Shown: piece after piece, positions 10,005 through 19,171 of the stretch
Layout of the letters: the number at the start of each line of letters is the position of its first letter
Position numbering within the stretch: the first letter of the stretch is position 1
Source of the DNA: Spirogloea muscicola
Lineage: Eukaryota; Streptophyta; Zygnematophyceae; Spirogloeales; Spirogloeaceae
Length of the DNA: 24,686 bases
Direction: 5' to 3'
Assembly (NCBI GenBank): GCA_009602725.1
Contig: WELB01000074.1
Span: 219,542-244,227 of the forward strand
Made by a program: the position numbers and the translations under genes
The notes under the pieces: model-generated
The model's database searches: none
Told to the model about the DNA's origin: nothing
What the model saw: only the letters and a program-made list of their open reading frames with translations

Positions 10005-11923
10005 ATGGCGGAGCCCGTGCCCGCTGCATCTCCGGCGGCGGCGGCGGCGGCAGCGGTGGCGGCGGAGGCGGAGGCGGGGCCGGCGAGGGCAGCGGAGGGG
10101 GCGGGCCGGGAGGACGTGTGGCAGGACGAGGAGGAGCGAGGCGAGACGGCGCCGGCGGCGCCGGCGGCGGCTGGCGATGGGGCCGGCGGGGAGGCGGAGG
10201 AGGAGGAGGAGGAGGAGGAGGACGAGCACATGGCGGTGGTGGCGGAGTGGGCGGGCGTGGCGGGCGTGGCGCAGAACGACGGGCCGGCGCCCGCGGTACC
10301 CATCGCCTACTCGCGGCGCTTCCGGGAGGCCATGGACCTGCTCCGCGCCGCGCTGGCGCGCCGCGAGGCCTCGCCCCGCGCCCTGCGCCTCACCGCCCAC
10401 GTCCTCGGCCTCAACGCTGCCAACTACACGGTGCTTCCTGCCACTAAGAGATGCGACAATGTATCCGAATTATCCCACAATGCTTGAGTCGAATGCCCAC
10501 TGTTATAATTTGAGCAGATGATCGCGACTCATGTCCTCCTCTACGATCTCTGATGAAACAGTCTATGGACTTAGTAATCCATCATCTAAATCGTTGTACT
10601 GAAAAGGTAATACATCGCCTCTTTGCAATTCGGCTGCTGGGTGCATCATCTACCCCACAAAGCTCGAGCTTGTGCCTGTTGGCTGGTCCCGCCATTGCAC
10701 GCCGGCAGGTCTGCACTGGCCCTGCTCTGACCCGCTTTTGCACAAACTGCATTCCACTGCCGCCACGTTCGGCAGGTCTGGCACTTCCGCCGCGTGCAGC
10801 TGGAGGCTCTGGGCGTCGACCTCCATCAGGAGCTGCGCTTCGTCGCCCGTCTGGCCGCCGACAACACCAAGAACTACCAGCTGTGGTGGGGAAGCTGAGC
10901 CCAGGCCGTCTAGCATCCCCTGGCACACCACCTTACTGTGGCTTCTCCAGCACTTAGTGATGGCAGCATCATTGGGTGTTGCAGGTACCACCGCCGCTGG
11001 GTGGCCTGCCGCCTCGGCCAAGGCGCCGCACAGCACGAGCTGGACTTCACGCGCGACGTGCTCGCACTCGACGCGAAGAACTACCATGCCTGGTCCCACC
11101 GCCAGGCCAGCGCCCCACCTCCCGCCGCCCGTCGATCTTGTGCTCGGAGCCGGCGCTGCCAAGTTGGCGGCGCAGAGTTGGATGCCCAAGAGGCTCATCC
11201 GGCAGGCTTGTCGAGCTGAGGCTCATCCTTCCCGGCCGCCGCGCTACACAACAGTGGGTGCTGCGCGAGCTGGGCGGCTGGGAGGGAGAGCTCGAGTTCT
11301 GCTCCGAGCTTCTGCTGGACGACGTCCGCAACAACTCTGCATGGAACCAGGTGCGTTGCGATGACTGCCAACACCCCCGACAGCTGCCTCCGTTGGTGAT
11401 CACCTCGAGGCACCTTGCATGACCCCCTAACTAACTTGCAGGATAATTGACATGGCTGCCCTGGCTCGGTCCTGCGGCGGCGCAGAGATACATGGTGATT
11501 ACCGAGGCGCCAGACCTGGGCGGCTTGGACGCGCAGCGTGCCGCGGAGGTGGCATTTGCGGCAGCGGCCATACAGCGCGCGCCCGGCAACGAGAGCCCCT
11601 GGCGCTATCTACGGGGTCTCTTCCACTGCGACTACGCAGCCATGGCAACTGACCCCGGGGTTGTGGAGCTGTGGCGATCCATAGTCCGCAGCCACCCAGG
11701 CTGTGTTGCCGCGCTCAGCCTCTGCCTAGACCTGCTCGGCCGCCAGCCTTCTGCCGAGCCCGCTGATCTCGACGCGCTGGGCCTGTCGCCACAAGCTGAC
11801 CTCGTTGCCGCGCTGTGCGTGCGCCTCGCACTAGTTGACCCCATCCGTAGCCGTTACTGGGCCTGGCGCCAGCAGCAGCTTGGTACGGTCATGGCTACTG
11901 TTGCTGGCACCGTTGACCACTAA
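10005..11923 (+). CDS. FNTA: Protein farnesyltransferase / geranylgeranyltransferase I alpha subunit, 5 exons
   Basis: Alpha subunit shared by the two cytosolic CaaX prenyltransferases; it pairs with a beta subunit and helps transfer farnesyl or geranylgeranyl groups to C-terminal cysteines. Exons: 10005-10430, 10776-10885, 10985-11105, 11255-11350, 11486-11923. The joined frame is 396 aa. Repeated PFTA helical-pair motifs appear in order: [38 protein letters not shown] and [10 protein letters not shown]. The C-terminus has [11 protein letters not shown], as in plant alpha subunits. The frame before the conserved [14 protein letters not shown] is an Ala-rich then Glu-rich low-complexity extension (a run of eight Glu). 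Starting at the ATG at 10230 instead gives 321 aa, close to the 326 aa of Arabidopsis, so that is the likelier start. Intron 3 (11106-11254) begins with GC instead of GT. Confidence 0.93.
11106..11254 (+). other. GC-AG intron in the prenyltransferase alpha gene
   Basis: Exon 3 must end at CAG (11103-11105, Gln of HRQ) and exon 4 must start at TGG (11255, Trp) to give the conserved SHRQWVL. The intron starts GCCAGC and ends ACAG. No GT donor nearby keeps the frame and the conserved residues, so this is a GC-AG intron, the only non-GT donor among the 35 introns inferred here. Confidence 0.7.
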
Positions 11924-12698
11924 CGCTTGCCCACCCGCTACCTCCCCCCAATGGTAAGCAGGACCCTCATGGGGGCTGTGTTAGGACCAGCACAGACGCT
12001 CCGTGCACTAGCTCCTACGCCAGCCATCACCAGCAGATCCTGCGTCGCGCTCATCTGCCGAGTGCCACCAGTCTTGCAGATCAAGGCGGCTGCCACCTCT
12101 CCTCGTAGCCGCTTGGAGCCACCCAATTTTCCTGTTACAGCTGTCAGCGGTCTGTGCCAGTTGAGCGCTCATAAGAAACCTGTCAGATGTTGGGCCTGCT
12201 TTCACGCAATTTATACCAAAGAGAATGATGGGCATACATAGTTGAAGAATGTATAGTGGGCAATGATGCGCTCGCTCGTGTCACTCTCCCTGCCGAGAAA
12301 CTCTAGCTGCAGCATTGTTTCTGCAGTTCTGTGGAGCTGGAAGCCACGCTCTAGTTGTCATCATCCTGGAGCGGCACGGCTGTTAAGACTGCGCTTGTGC
12401 AGCTCTGGCAGTTGACAGTCTCTCCCAGGTGGCGGAATCAAGGTTGGGCGTGGGCATCATGCACGCCGTCAAGCGAAGAGAAGCGGGTTTAACCAGTCAC
12501 TGCATACAACAGCCATCGATCAACTATTGAGTGAGCCGAGAGTTTTGCTACCACTAAATGCATACATGACAAGATGCTGCGCGCTGGCAAGACAGCAACT
12601 TGACCATGACGTGCTTTAGCTGAAGCTAAGCAGTCACTGTCACAAGAATTGCCAGTGGATAAGGAGAGAGTCATCAGCAGCGCATCAGGCCAGCTGGC
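11924..12698. other. Convergent intergenic region, FNTA / EMC8
   Basis: These 775 bp between two convergent stop codons are less GC-rich than the exons. No ORF here gave a recognisable product. A TTACA at 12133-12137 (TGTAA on the minus strand) could be a poly(A) signal for the EMC8-like gene but is over 550 bp from its stop codon. I see no RNA gene or repeat. Confidence 0.55.
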
Positions 12699-14157
12699 TT
12701 ACTTCGTGACATCATCAAGGTGGTCATCAAAGTCCAGGACGTGATGGTAACGCTCCTCCTTGACATAGCCCAGGAGCTCACTACCGGAGTCAGGACTCTG
12801 AAGCTGCAGCTGAGCGTCCTTGGCGGCGGCCGGCCGCCATCCTCGGCCGCTCTCTTTCAAGTACAACTGTGCATCCACAGAGTAGAAGAGCAGACAGTGC
12901 CAAAGGGGCAGAGACGTTCTCAGTCACATCAGGGGCGTTCAGAAAGTCCAAGTGCTCAATTTATCAACACTATAAGCGCTTTATCTCCTGCAGAAGTTAA
13001 GCCACTCGTCAAGCGGTTGGAAGAGGCCTGTCACAATGTAGTACCTGCACAACAGGCGCGCAGGCGCCACCCTCCTCCTGCAGTGCCTTGGCGAGCACCT
13101 TGTTGTCCAGCTGCAGCAGGCCAGCCACAGCGCTGTCAGGACTGCCATGACATAACGGAATTGCTACCCTCAGTGGAGGCCAGCATTGCAGGCACAGTAA
13201 TATAAGCGCAGCGAGGTGAAGGGGGTGTTGTCACCAGGAGGGCGCATGCCTCCGGGCAGTGCCGAGCGATGTGATCGGCGATGGTACGGGCCACGGACCC
13301 GAGCTCCACGTCGTCAAAGCGCTCATTAGCATGATAGTAGCCCACGATGGCCAGCGGGTCCTCAAGGCTGGCAAAGTGCTCGTCAATCTGCGAGCCAGGC
13401 GATTCTGCTTGGGGACTGGCTGGATGGCGCGGAGCGCCGGAGTAATTAAAGAAAATCTGCTGCGAATTGCAGCCTCGTGGGGCGCGATTGCAGGTGGGCT
13501 TCCCAAGTAAAGCTGCTGCAGCTTGCGGAGCTCGTTTGAGGCCGTGGTTTAGACTTTAGAGTTTTGGATTTAGGCGAGCGCCATGCAAGCTAAGCAGCTC
13601 TGCACGGGGAGCAACAAGACCACGGCGAGATACGCGCCGCCACACCTGCGTCAATGCAACCTCCAGCATTGGAGCGAGGCCGAGGTGCGTGTGGAAGAGC
13701 GGCACGGCGTCGGCGATGTCGATCACCCCGGTGGCCGCGTTGGTGCCACCGTCGGCCCCCACGTCTCGGCCCACCTTGCCGATGAGGACGCCATTGACTG
13801 CAGCTGCAGGAGACAGTGGCGGCGGCCGCATTGCCAGCCACTCGGGCTCAGCCAGTGGGCCGGAGGCTGGAGCGACGATCTGATGACAGCGACCGGGACT
13901 CACAGTGGGGCCAGCGGCAGCGGGCGCCACAAAGGTAAGGAGAGAGTGAGGGGCAGACAGAAACGAAAGATAGTGGCTCTTCTAAAGGGGGCGAGGGCTG
14001 TGATCAGCCAATTGACGAGATCCCAAGAGGCCGAGAAGCGCTGGAAGGAGAGAGGGGACGGGAAATGGGAGGAGGCAGGAGGGCTCCCACCGGCGGGGTG
14101 GCGCAGCGCGTGGAGCGCGAGCTTGGCATGCGCCGCCTTCGCTAGCCTGTACTTCAT
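12699..14157 (-). CDS. EMC8: ER membrane protein complex subunit 8/9 (EMC8/9, UPF0172 family), 5 exons
   Basis: Cytosolic subunit of the ER membrane protein complex, which inserts tail-anchored and multipass proteins into the ER membrane. Exons on the minus strand: 14157-14091, 13803-13646, 13387-13235, 13110-13045, 12866-12699. All introns are GT-AG and in phase, giving 203 aa (family about 200). Landmarks: MKYRLAKAAHAKLALHALRHP at the start, AVNGVLIGKVG, IDIADAVPLFHTHLGLAPMLE, then IVGYYHANERFDDVELG and the C-terminus FDDHLDDVTK. The fold is MPN-like, and the family lacks the metalloprotease JAMM motif, so it is structural. Codon one is fixed by the conserved KxxxxAxxKLxLHxLRHP segment beginning right after it. 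The gene ends tail-to-tail with the prenyltransferase gene, and its 5' flank borders the repeat island. Confidence 0.93.
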
Positions 14158-14325
14158 GATGCCACCGCCGTCGCCGCCGTCGCCGCGATCACAGCCGCCG
14201 CCAGCGTGGGCGTGCCATCGGCGGCGACGGTGACGGCGGGATTGCGACGCAGGCCGCGGCGCGGCCGCCGGAGCGGCTTCGCGGGGCGATCTTGACGCAG
14301 GGCGCGGGGTTTTGGGCCGAAGTGC
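14158..14325. promoter_or_regulatory. 5' flank of the EMC8-like gene
   Basis: This 168-bp GC-rich stretch lies between the EMC8-like ATG and the first recognisable repeat. It has short CCGTCG-type triplet runs (about 14163-14185). The minus-strand frame stays open upstream of the chosen ATG, but those codons are glycine/aspartate-rich and unlike the family. Confidence 0.35.
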
Positions 14326-14725
14326 GTGAAAGCGCTCTTTAGCGCTTTTCTGGCCCCTTCGAAGTTTGTTCATTCCTTTCCTGATGTGGCCAATCACAAG
14401 AGAGCAAGCGCGACCAGATTAACTGGTGGCTGGGAGAGGCCAGCCCCAAAGGAAGGACAAGGTCACAGCCATCGCGTTCTACTGGAGGCGTCTCTTGTTC
14501 TTCTTTCTTCTCACGAGTGAGCACGCAGATCAAACGGATTGGGAACCCGGAGCACCGTCACGGGAGCCAGTAGCCTGGTCTAGAAGAAGAAAGGGCTCGC
14601 CCATTGAGGATAGGGGCTGGAAAATCCAGCCCACATAAGAATGAAAGAAGTACGAGAAGGGGGCCAGGAAGAAAGTGCTCGCCCATAGAGAAGAGGGGCT
14701 GGCAGCCCAAAAAGAATAGAAAGAG

Positions 14726-14810
14726 AGCAAGCGCGGCCAGATTAACTGGTGGCTGGGAGAGGCCAGCCCAAAAGAATGGACAAGGTCTGAAGGAGTCGGA
14801 GTGCTAAGGA
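14726..14810 (+). repeat. Left arm of an 85-bp inverted repeat pair
   Basis: This stretch, starting AGCAAGCGCGGCCAGATTAA and ending GTGCTAAGGA, is the reverse complement of 18925-19009 with 2 mismatches by my reading. A shorter, more diverged direct copy lies at about 14401-14464. It includes one hairpin repeat core. Confidence 0.85.
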
Positions 14811-14833
14811 CTGAGACAGCAGTAAGCGAACTC

Positions 14834-15432
14834 TCAGTAACCTCTCGTCAGTAGATGCAAGTCTGAGTAGCTAGCAGGCGGAAAGACGTCGCCCTGACGG
14901 AAGCCGGAGGCCGCCGCCAGAGCGCGGCCTGCGCGCAAGTGGACCGCAAAAGCTAGGGACCGCTGCAAAGAATAGAAGAATAGAAGAAGTGGCTCTCCCA
15001 ACGGGGGCAAGGGCTGTGAGAAGCCAGCCCGAAAAGAATTGACAAGGTTCGAAGGGTCCAAACTACGAGCTAAGCAATGGACCGCTGAAGGGAGACGGAC
15101 AATCGCATACGGTATACCTGAGCCCATGAGCCAGCGGCGTTGAAGTCAGCCGCGCCTGCGGGACACAGCGCGCCGCGCAAGCCTGGCCAGCAGGTCGAGC
15201 CACTGGGACCCGAGAGCCGCGTGCACGTCCACAGCCAGGGGGACGAACTCATCTGCAGCCGGGTGGTCGGCGTGTTTGGCCGCCTTGCTGCGAGCGGCCT
15301 TCGCCGCAGCGTGGCCAGCCCGCGAGGCAGAAAAGCTCCGGGTTGGAGCGGTCGACCACATCAGTGGTGACCACATCAGCAATGATGCGCCCGCCGCCGC
15401 CCGGCGTGGACGCCACCAGATCGACGCAAAAA
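14834..15432 (-). pseudogene. Degenerate retroelement-like ORF tail, copy B (frameshifted, interrupted)
   Basis: Read leftward, fragments of one protein appear in order: VDLVASTPGGGGRIIADVVTTD (about 15420-15350), a frameshift near 15330, then ASRAGHAAAKAARSKAAKHAD, DEFVPLAVDVHAALG, SQWLDLLARLARR, FNAAGSWAQVYRMRLSVSLQRS, a 113-bp insertion, then LAFAVHLRAGRALAAASG and SYSDLHLLTRGY with a stop at 14834. The order (ADVVTTD, then a K-A-D cluster, FVPLAVDVHG-like, RLARR, RMRLSVSLQR) resembles the region after the reverse transcriptase domain in some non-LTR retroelement-like proteins. I see no RT domain here, so the assignment is tentative. The frameshift and insertion make it a dead copy. Confidence 0.55.
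14957..15087. mobile_element. 113-bp hairpin element inserted in copy B with 9-bp target duplication
   Basis: GGACCGCTG occurs at 14957-14965 and 15079-15087 and flanks 113 bp (14966-15078) of the short hairpin repeat family. Removing the insert and one copy of the repeat restores the reading frame VSLQRSLAFAV of the surrounding ORF remnant, as in its sister copies. On the minus strand the insert ends in a long pyrimidine tract followed by CAG, like a 3' splice site. Confidence 0.8.
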
Positions 15433-15568
15433 GAATGGACAAATCTCCAAAGCCAAAGAAAGAGGTGCCAAAAAAGGACTACACCTCAAAACACTACAAA
15501 ACACAAGACGATGCAGAGGAAGCTCAGTACCCGCGAGTGAGCAACATCAGGTCGGAGTAGCTCGCTGC
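15428..15568 (-). repeat. 3'-tail repeat of the retroelement-like ORF (copy T1)
   Basis: About 140 bp starting AAAAAGAATGGACAAATCTC contain the codons for SDLMLLTRGY plus the sequence after the stop. It is repeated at 19172-19306 with moderate divergence, and part of it in reverse orientation near 16977-17110. It ends beside a hairpin core in the other copies, so the hairpin may belong to the element's 3' end. Confidence 0.75.
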
Positions 15569-16420
15569 AGGGAAAGAGGCACTCCGCCGAGACCCAGAGG
15601 CGGCAGCCATAGCACGGCCTGCTCTCGTGTGGACGACGTAGGCAAGGGAGCGTTGAAACGATACCGCCAGGCGCATACGGAAGACTTGGGCGAGCAAACT
15701 GGCGGCGTTGAAGCCGGGCATCGCCCCTGGCCATCCTCCCCCGTTCTGACATAGCATCTTCAGGCCCCTTCGTAGCTGCTTAGCGCTTTTTAGGCCCCTC
15801 CATCATTTGGCCCCTTCGGACCTTTGTCGGGCTGGCTTTCCTCACTCGTAAGTACTGAGTGGTCCATCCTCCACCGTTCTGCCATAGCCTCTTCAGGCCC
15901 CGCAGTCGCTGCCTAGCTCGTACTTTGCCCCTTCGAACCTTGTCAATTCTTTTCGGGCTGGCTTCTCACAGCCCTTGGCCCCATTGGGAGAGCCACTTCT
16001 TCTTCTTCCCTCTTTTTCACAGCCCTTGCCCCCATTGGGAGTGCCACTTCTTCCTGGCAGACCCGGCCGCCAGTCAATGGCCTGACGGGCAAGCCGCTGG
16101 AGGAGATCCAGCCAGCGGCTGCCGAAAGCCCCGTGTACGTCTATCGCCAGGGCCGCGAACTCATCACCAACAAGGTGATCGGCATATTTCTGCTCTTTGC
16201 CACGGGCCGCCTGGCCGACCGCGTGCCCTGCAAACGACGCCGATCTGGTGGGATTGGCGGAGTCGATGCAGTCAGTTGTCACCACATCGGCAATGATGCC
16301 CGCATCAACCGCCGCCGGGCGGGAAGCGACCAGGTCGGCGCGTCGTGTATGGGGCTGGCCGTCCGCGCCCAGCTGGATGGGCATTATTGAGGAGTTCTCC
16401 ACAGCCACCTTGAAGCCAGC
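15524..16420 (-). pseudogene. Degenerate retroelement-like ORF tail, copy A (interrupted by nested repeats)
   Basis: The best-preserved copy. Read leftward from 16420: AGFKVAVENSSIMPIQLGAD, TRRADLVASRPAAVDAG, IIADVVTTDCIDSANPTRS, FAGHAVGQAARGKEQKYAD, DEFAALAIDVHGAFGSRWLD, LLQRLARQAIDW (to about 16070). After about 330 bp of nested hairpin repeats it resumes with GFNAASLLAQVFRMRLAVSF, QRSLAYVVHTRAGRAMAAAS and SYSDLMLLTRGY, stop at 15524. The nested block holds two copies of a ~40-bp direct repeat (15733-15768 and 15867-15903). The right edge, 16420/16421, follows CTTTCTTGTTTACAG on the minus strand, like a splice acceptor, and beyond it lies another hairpin repeat. Confidence 0.6.
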
Positions 16421-16564
16421 CTGTAAACAAGAAAGGGCTCGCCCATTGAGGATAGGGGCTGGAAAAGCCAGCCCAAAAAAGAAGGAACAAAGTACGTGAA
16501 GGGGCAGGGGAAGCGCTAAGAAAAACAAGCACAACAAGAAACAAAGCAGCTACCTATTAATCAG

Positions 16565-16740
16565 TAACCCCTGCTAAGCAGCCTCAGGTCAGAGAACCTG
16601 GGCTCCTGGAAGCGGGTCCTCAGGCCAGAGCCAGAGGCAGCAGCGAGGGCTCTGCCGGCACGCAGGTTCAGCGTGCGGGCCATAGACCTCTGCAGCGAGA
16701 CGGCCAAGCGCATACGGTACAAGAGCGCGCCCAGCATGCT
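16565..16740 (-). pseudogene. Retroelement-like ORF tail, copy C (5'-truncated)
   Basis: Only the last ~58 codons remain: MLGALLYRMRLAVSLQRSMA, RTLNLRAGRALAAASGSGL and RFSDLRLLSRGY, followed by a stop. To the right of 16740 the sequence is unrelated, so this copy is truncated on the side that would be its 5' end. That fits a retroposed fragment. Confidence 0.55.
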
Positions 16741-16976
16741 GATGATTAGTCAAAATTGGTAGCTTTGCAAAGCTAGCATAAGCTGCTTTCTGTGGCATGT
16801 AATCACTGCCTGAGGAATGCTAGCCCAAGCTAGCCTTTCGACTGCAACAACGCGCGTCCACCAGCTGGTCTTGATGCCGGAGAAGGGAAGACCACTTATC
16901 ACCATAGTAGCCGTTTATGTACATTACGCACGGACACAAGTGGTCTTCCGGCCAGCTCCTCTTCTCTATGGGCGCC

Positions 16977-17110
16977 TCTGCATCGTTTCTGTGTTCTGCA
17001 GTATGTTGTAGTGTAGTCCTTTCTCTGGCTCCTCTTGCTTTGGCTCTGGACATTGTCCATTCTTTTTTGGGCTGGCTTGGCCAGCCCCTCTTTGCTATGG
17101 GAGCGCTTTT
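16977..17110 (+). repeat. 3'-tail repeat in reverse orientation (copy T3)
   Basis: Starting CCTCTGCATCGTTTCTGTGT and running to the hairpin core GGGCTGGCTTGGCCAGCCC, this is the reverse complement of the sequence at about 19130-19255. No ORF remnant is attached in front of it, so the tail repeat also occurs without the coding part. Confidence 0.7.
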
Positions 17111-17944
17111 CTCCTTTCCTCTTGTTGTTCCGCGTGGGTCGTTGGCCCATGGCCGACGCTTTGCACCTGCAAGCTGGCCGTGCTCTCTGCTGCGGCAGCA
17201 GCTTTCGTTAAGGGGGATTGTTTCACGCTTGCTAGTCTGTCGGATTTGAGGCTCCTCACTCGTTGCTATTGAGTGATTCATCCTCCCCCAACTTTGAGAT
17301 CGCTTCTGGCGCAATCTTTTCTTTTCTGGCCCCTTCTTAGTTTGGCCCCTTCGAAACTTGTCAATTCTTTTTGGGCTGGCTTCTCACGGCCCTCGCCCCA
17401 TTGGGAGCAGAAAGTGCTCGCCCATAGAGAAGAGGGGCTGGCAAAGCCAGCCCGAAAAGAATGGTTAATGGGAGAGCCACTTCTCTGTGGGTCGTTGCCC
17501 AGCCAGGCACAGTCAACGTGGGTGCTCCTCCCACTTTGCATGCGTCAATGGGTCGAGGGGCAGTCGAGGTCCACCGCTCCAGGGGGTGGCGACCACGTCT
17601 AGATGCCTCACGTAAGGCTGGCTTGCCGCCTTGTCGGTAACGGGCAGATGCCTGACACCTCCAATGCCAGATGATACCCAGCTCAGGGATAGCATCTCTT
17701 TGTAGGTTGTAGGAGGCAATGCGTTCACACCTCAACACACCTAAGCATGTGGGCAGCCAGAGATAGAGGATAACAGCGCCTACAACTCGAGGGATGGCTG
17801 TGAGAGGCCAGCCCCCAAGTAGTAAAGTAAACTCCAAACTGGGCAAGGGCTGTGCAAAGCCAGCCCAAAAAAGATTGACAAAGGCCGAAGTGGCAGAAAA
17901 GTGACATAACACACATCTAAGCAAGTAACATGTAGAAAAATTAC

Positions 17945-18235
17945 TTAGTAGACTCTATCTAGCAGCCGCAAGTCACAAAGACAGCCGCCGGAAAGCAGTC
18001 CCGCTGGCAAAAGCCAGAGGCTGCAGCGAGAGCACTGGCAGCACGCATCTGCAAGGCGTGGGCAGTGGACCGCTGGAGGGACATGGACAGGCGCATGCGA
18101 AAGACCTGCGCTAGCGAGCCAGCTGCATTGGAGTCGGCCTGCTCGCCCCGCCTGCGGGATACAGAGCAGCGCGCAGGCCGAGTCAAAAGGTCTACCCACT
18201 GAGACCTGAACGGAATGACCAGGGCCGAAAGGGCC
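17945..18235 (-). pseudogene. Retroelement-like ORF tail, copy D (frameshifted)
   Basis: Read leftward: LALVIPFRSQWVDLL, CSVSRRRGEQADSNAAGSLA, QVFRMRLSMSLQRSTAHA, LQMRAASALAAASGF, then a frameshift and CDLRLLDRVY with a stop at 17945. It aligns with the second half of copies A and B. The C-terminal RGY has become RVY. A hairpin repeat (about 17825-17890) follows the stop. Confidence 0.55.
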
Positions 18236-18579
18236 AGAAGGAGCAGACCACGATACTAATTTCCATAATTTCTGCGAATGGACGCTCAATGAGCTGAAGT
18301 CATCAATTGCAGATCGGACTAGAAGGGAAGGTGCGAGGTGCGCAATGAAATTGAAAGGAGTGCCAAGCAAAGGAAGGAGAAGCAAGTGTGACATTGAATC
18401 TTCACCAAGCGAGATTATAATCTAGGAGGACAAAAGCTCTTCAAGTGAAAGTAGTCGCAACTCTCCAAAGGGGGCGACGGCTGCAGAAAGCCAGCCCACG
18501 AAGGAATGACAAGGTCCAGAAGAGACTGAAAGCGAACAGCCCACAGGAGAAAATGTAAGTACCTAGGATGGACGCCCAG

Positions 18580-18795
18580 TAATGCCTACTTAGCAGCCGC
18601 AAGTCTAGCAGCCGCATGTTGAGTAAGCATCCAAAGGTGGCGGGGGCTAGTTAAAGCGAGCCCAAATTATGTGGAGAAGGTTTAAAAAGTCGAGACGCGC
18701 TAAAACTACACAGCTATGCAAGTGGCTGCAGCAGGTGGAGTGGAAGCTTTATGAATTCCGAGTTAGCAGCCGCATCTTGGAGTAATTCGCACCTG
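18580..18795 (-). pseudogene. Two tiny remnants of the retroelement-like ORF end
   Basis: At about 18590-18612 the minus strand reads DLRLLSR, and at about 18755-18790 it reads YSKMRLLTR. Both correspond to the YSDLRLLSRGY end of the other copies. Each is next to hairpin-repeat sequence. They are too short to stand alone and are called only by their likeness to the neighbours. Confidence 0.35.
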
Positions 18796-18924
18796 GAAAG
18801 ACGAAGAAAGACGCTACCAGGAGAGGGCGGTGGCTGGGAGAGGCCAGCCCAGGGAAAAGAATGAACGAAGGTCAAAGGGGCCAAGGAAAAGCGCTAAAGG
18901 ACACAGGGAATTAAGCTTTAGTAC

Positions 18925-19009
18925 TCCTTAGCACTCCGGCTCCTTCAGACCTTGTCCATTCCTTTGGGCTGGCCTCTCCCAGCCACCAGTTAATCTGGCC
19001 GCGCTTGCT
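18925..19009 (-). repeat. Right arm of the 85-bp inverted repeat pair
   Basis: Reverse complement of 14726-14810 with 2 mismatches by my reading. The arms are about 4.1 kb apart, face each other and bracket most of the repeat island. Confidence 0.85.
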
Positions 19010-19032
19010 TCGAAACAAGCCGCTACGAAGAC

Positions 19033-19121
19033 TCAGTAACCCCTGCTTAGCAGCCGCAGGTCGGAGTAGTTGGTCTCCTGGTAACGGGTCGGGTCCCCTG
19101 GCCAGGGCCCGAGGCTGCAGC
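19033..19121 (-). pseudogene. Retroelement-like ORF tail, copy F (fragment)
   Basis: The minus strand reads NYSDLRLLSRGY with a stop near 19033. Upstream, in a shifted frame, is AAASGPG, matching LAAASG of the other copies. The fragment begins abruptly at 19121, right after CATTCTCCTTAG on the minus strand, which looks like a splice acceptor at the end of a hairpin repeat. Confidence 0.45.
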
Positions 19122-19171
19122 CTAAGGAGAATGCGCGCCCATAGAGAAGAGGGGCTGGCAAAGCCAGCCCA

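Noticed and set aside
9586-10521. 311-codon + strand open frame and several equally long frames over the NEF1/FNTA promoter
   Set aside because: Very GC-rich sequence is open in nearly all frames here. The peptides are Arg/Ala/Pro-rich low complexity and overlap the well-supported first exons of two genes in the wrong frame or strand.
11927-12241. 104-codon + strand frame right after the prenyltransferase stop
   Set aside because: No recognisable content and base composition like the surrounding non-coding spacer.
14990-15065. tRNA or SINE promoter: GGTTCGAA in the hairpin repeats resembles a tRNA B box
   Set aside because: The following bases do not match the box, no A box lies at the right distance and no cloverleaf can be drawn.
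15859-16296. 145-codon + strand frame across copy A
   Set aside because: It is antisense to the better-conserved minus-strand ORF remnant and runs through nested repeats.
14834-18235. A single functional gene made of tandemly repeated exons, with the hairpin repeats as its introns
   Set aside because: Attractive because some ends read like donors (for example GG/GTACTGAG), but phases do not match between neighbouring pieces, frameshifts lie inside them, and hairpin elements occur in both orientations. Truncated element copies explain it better.
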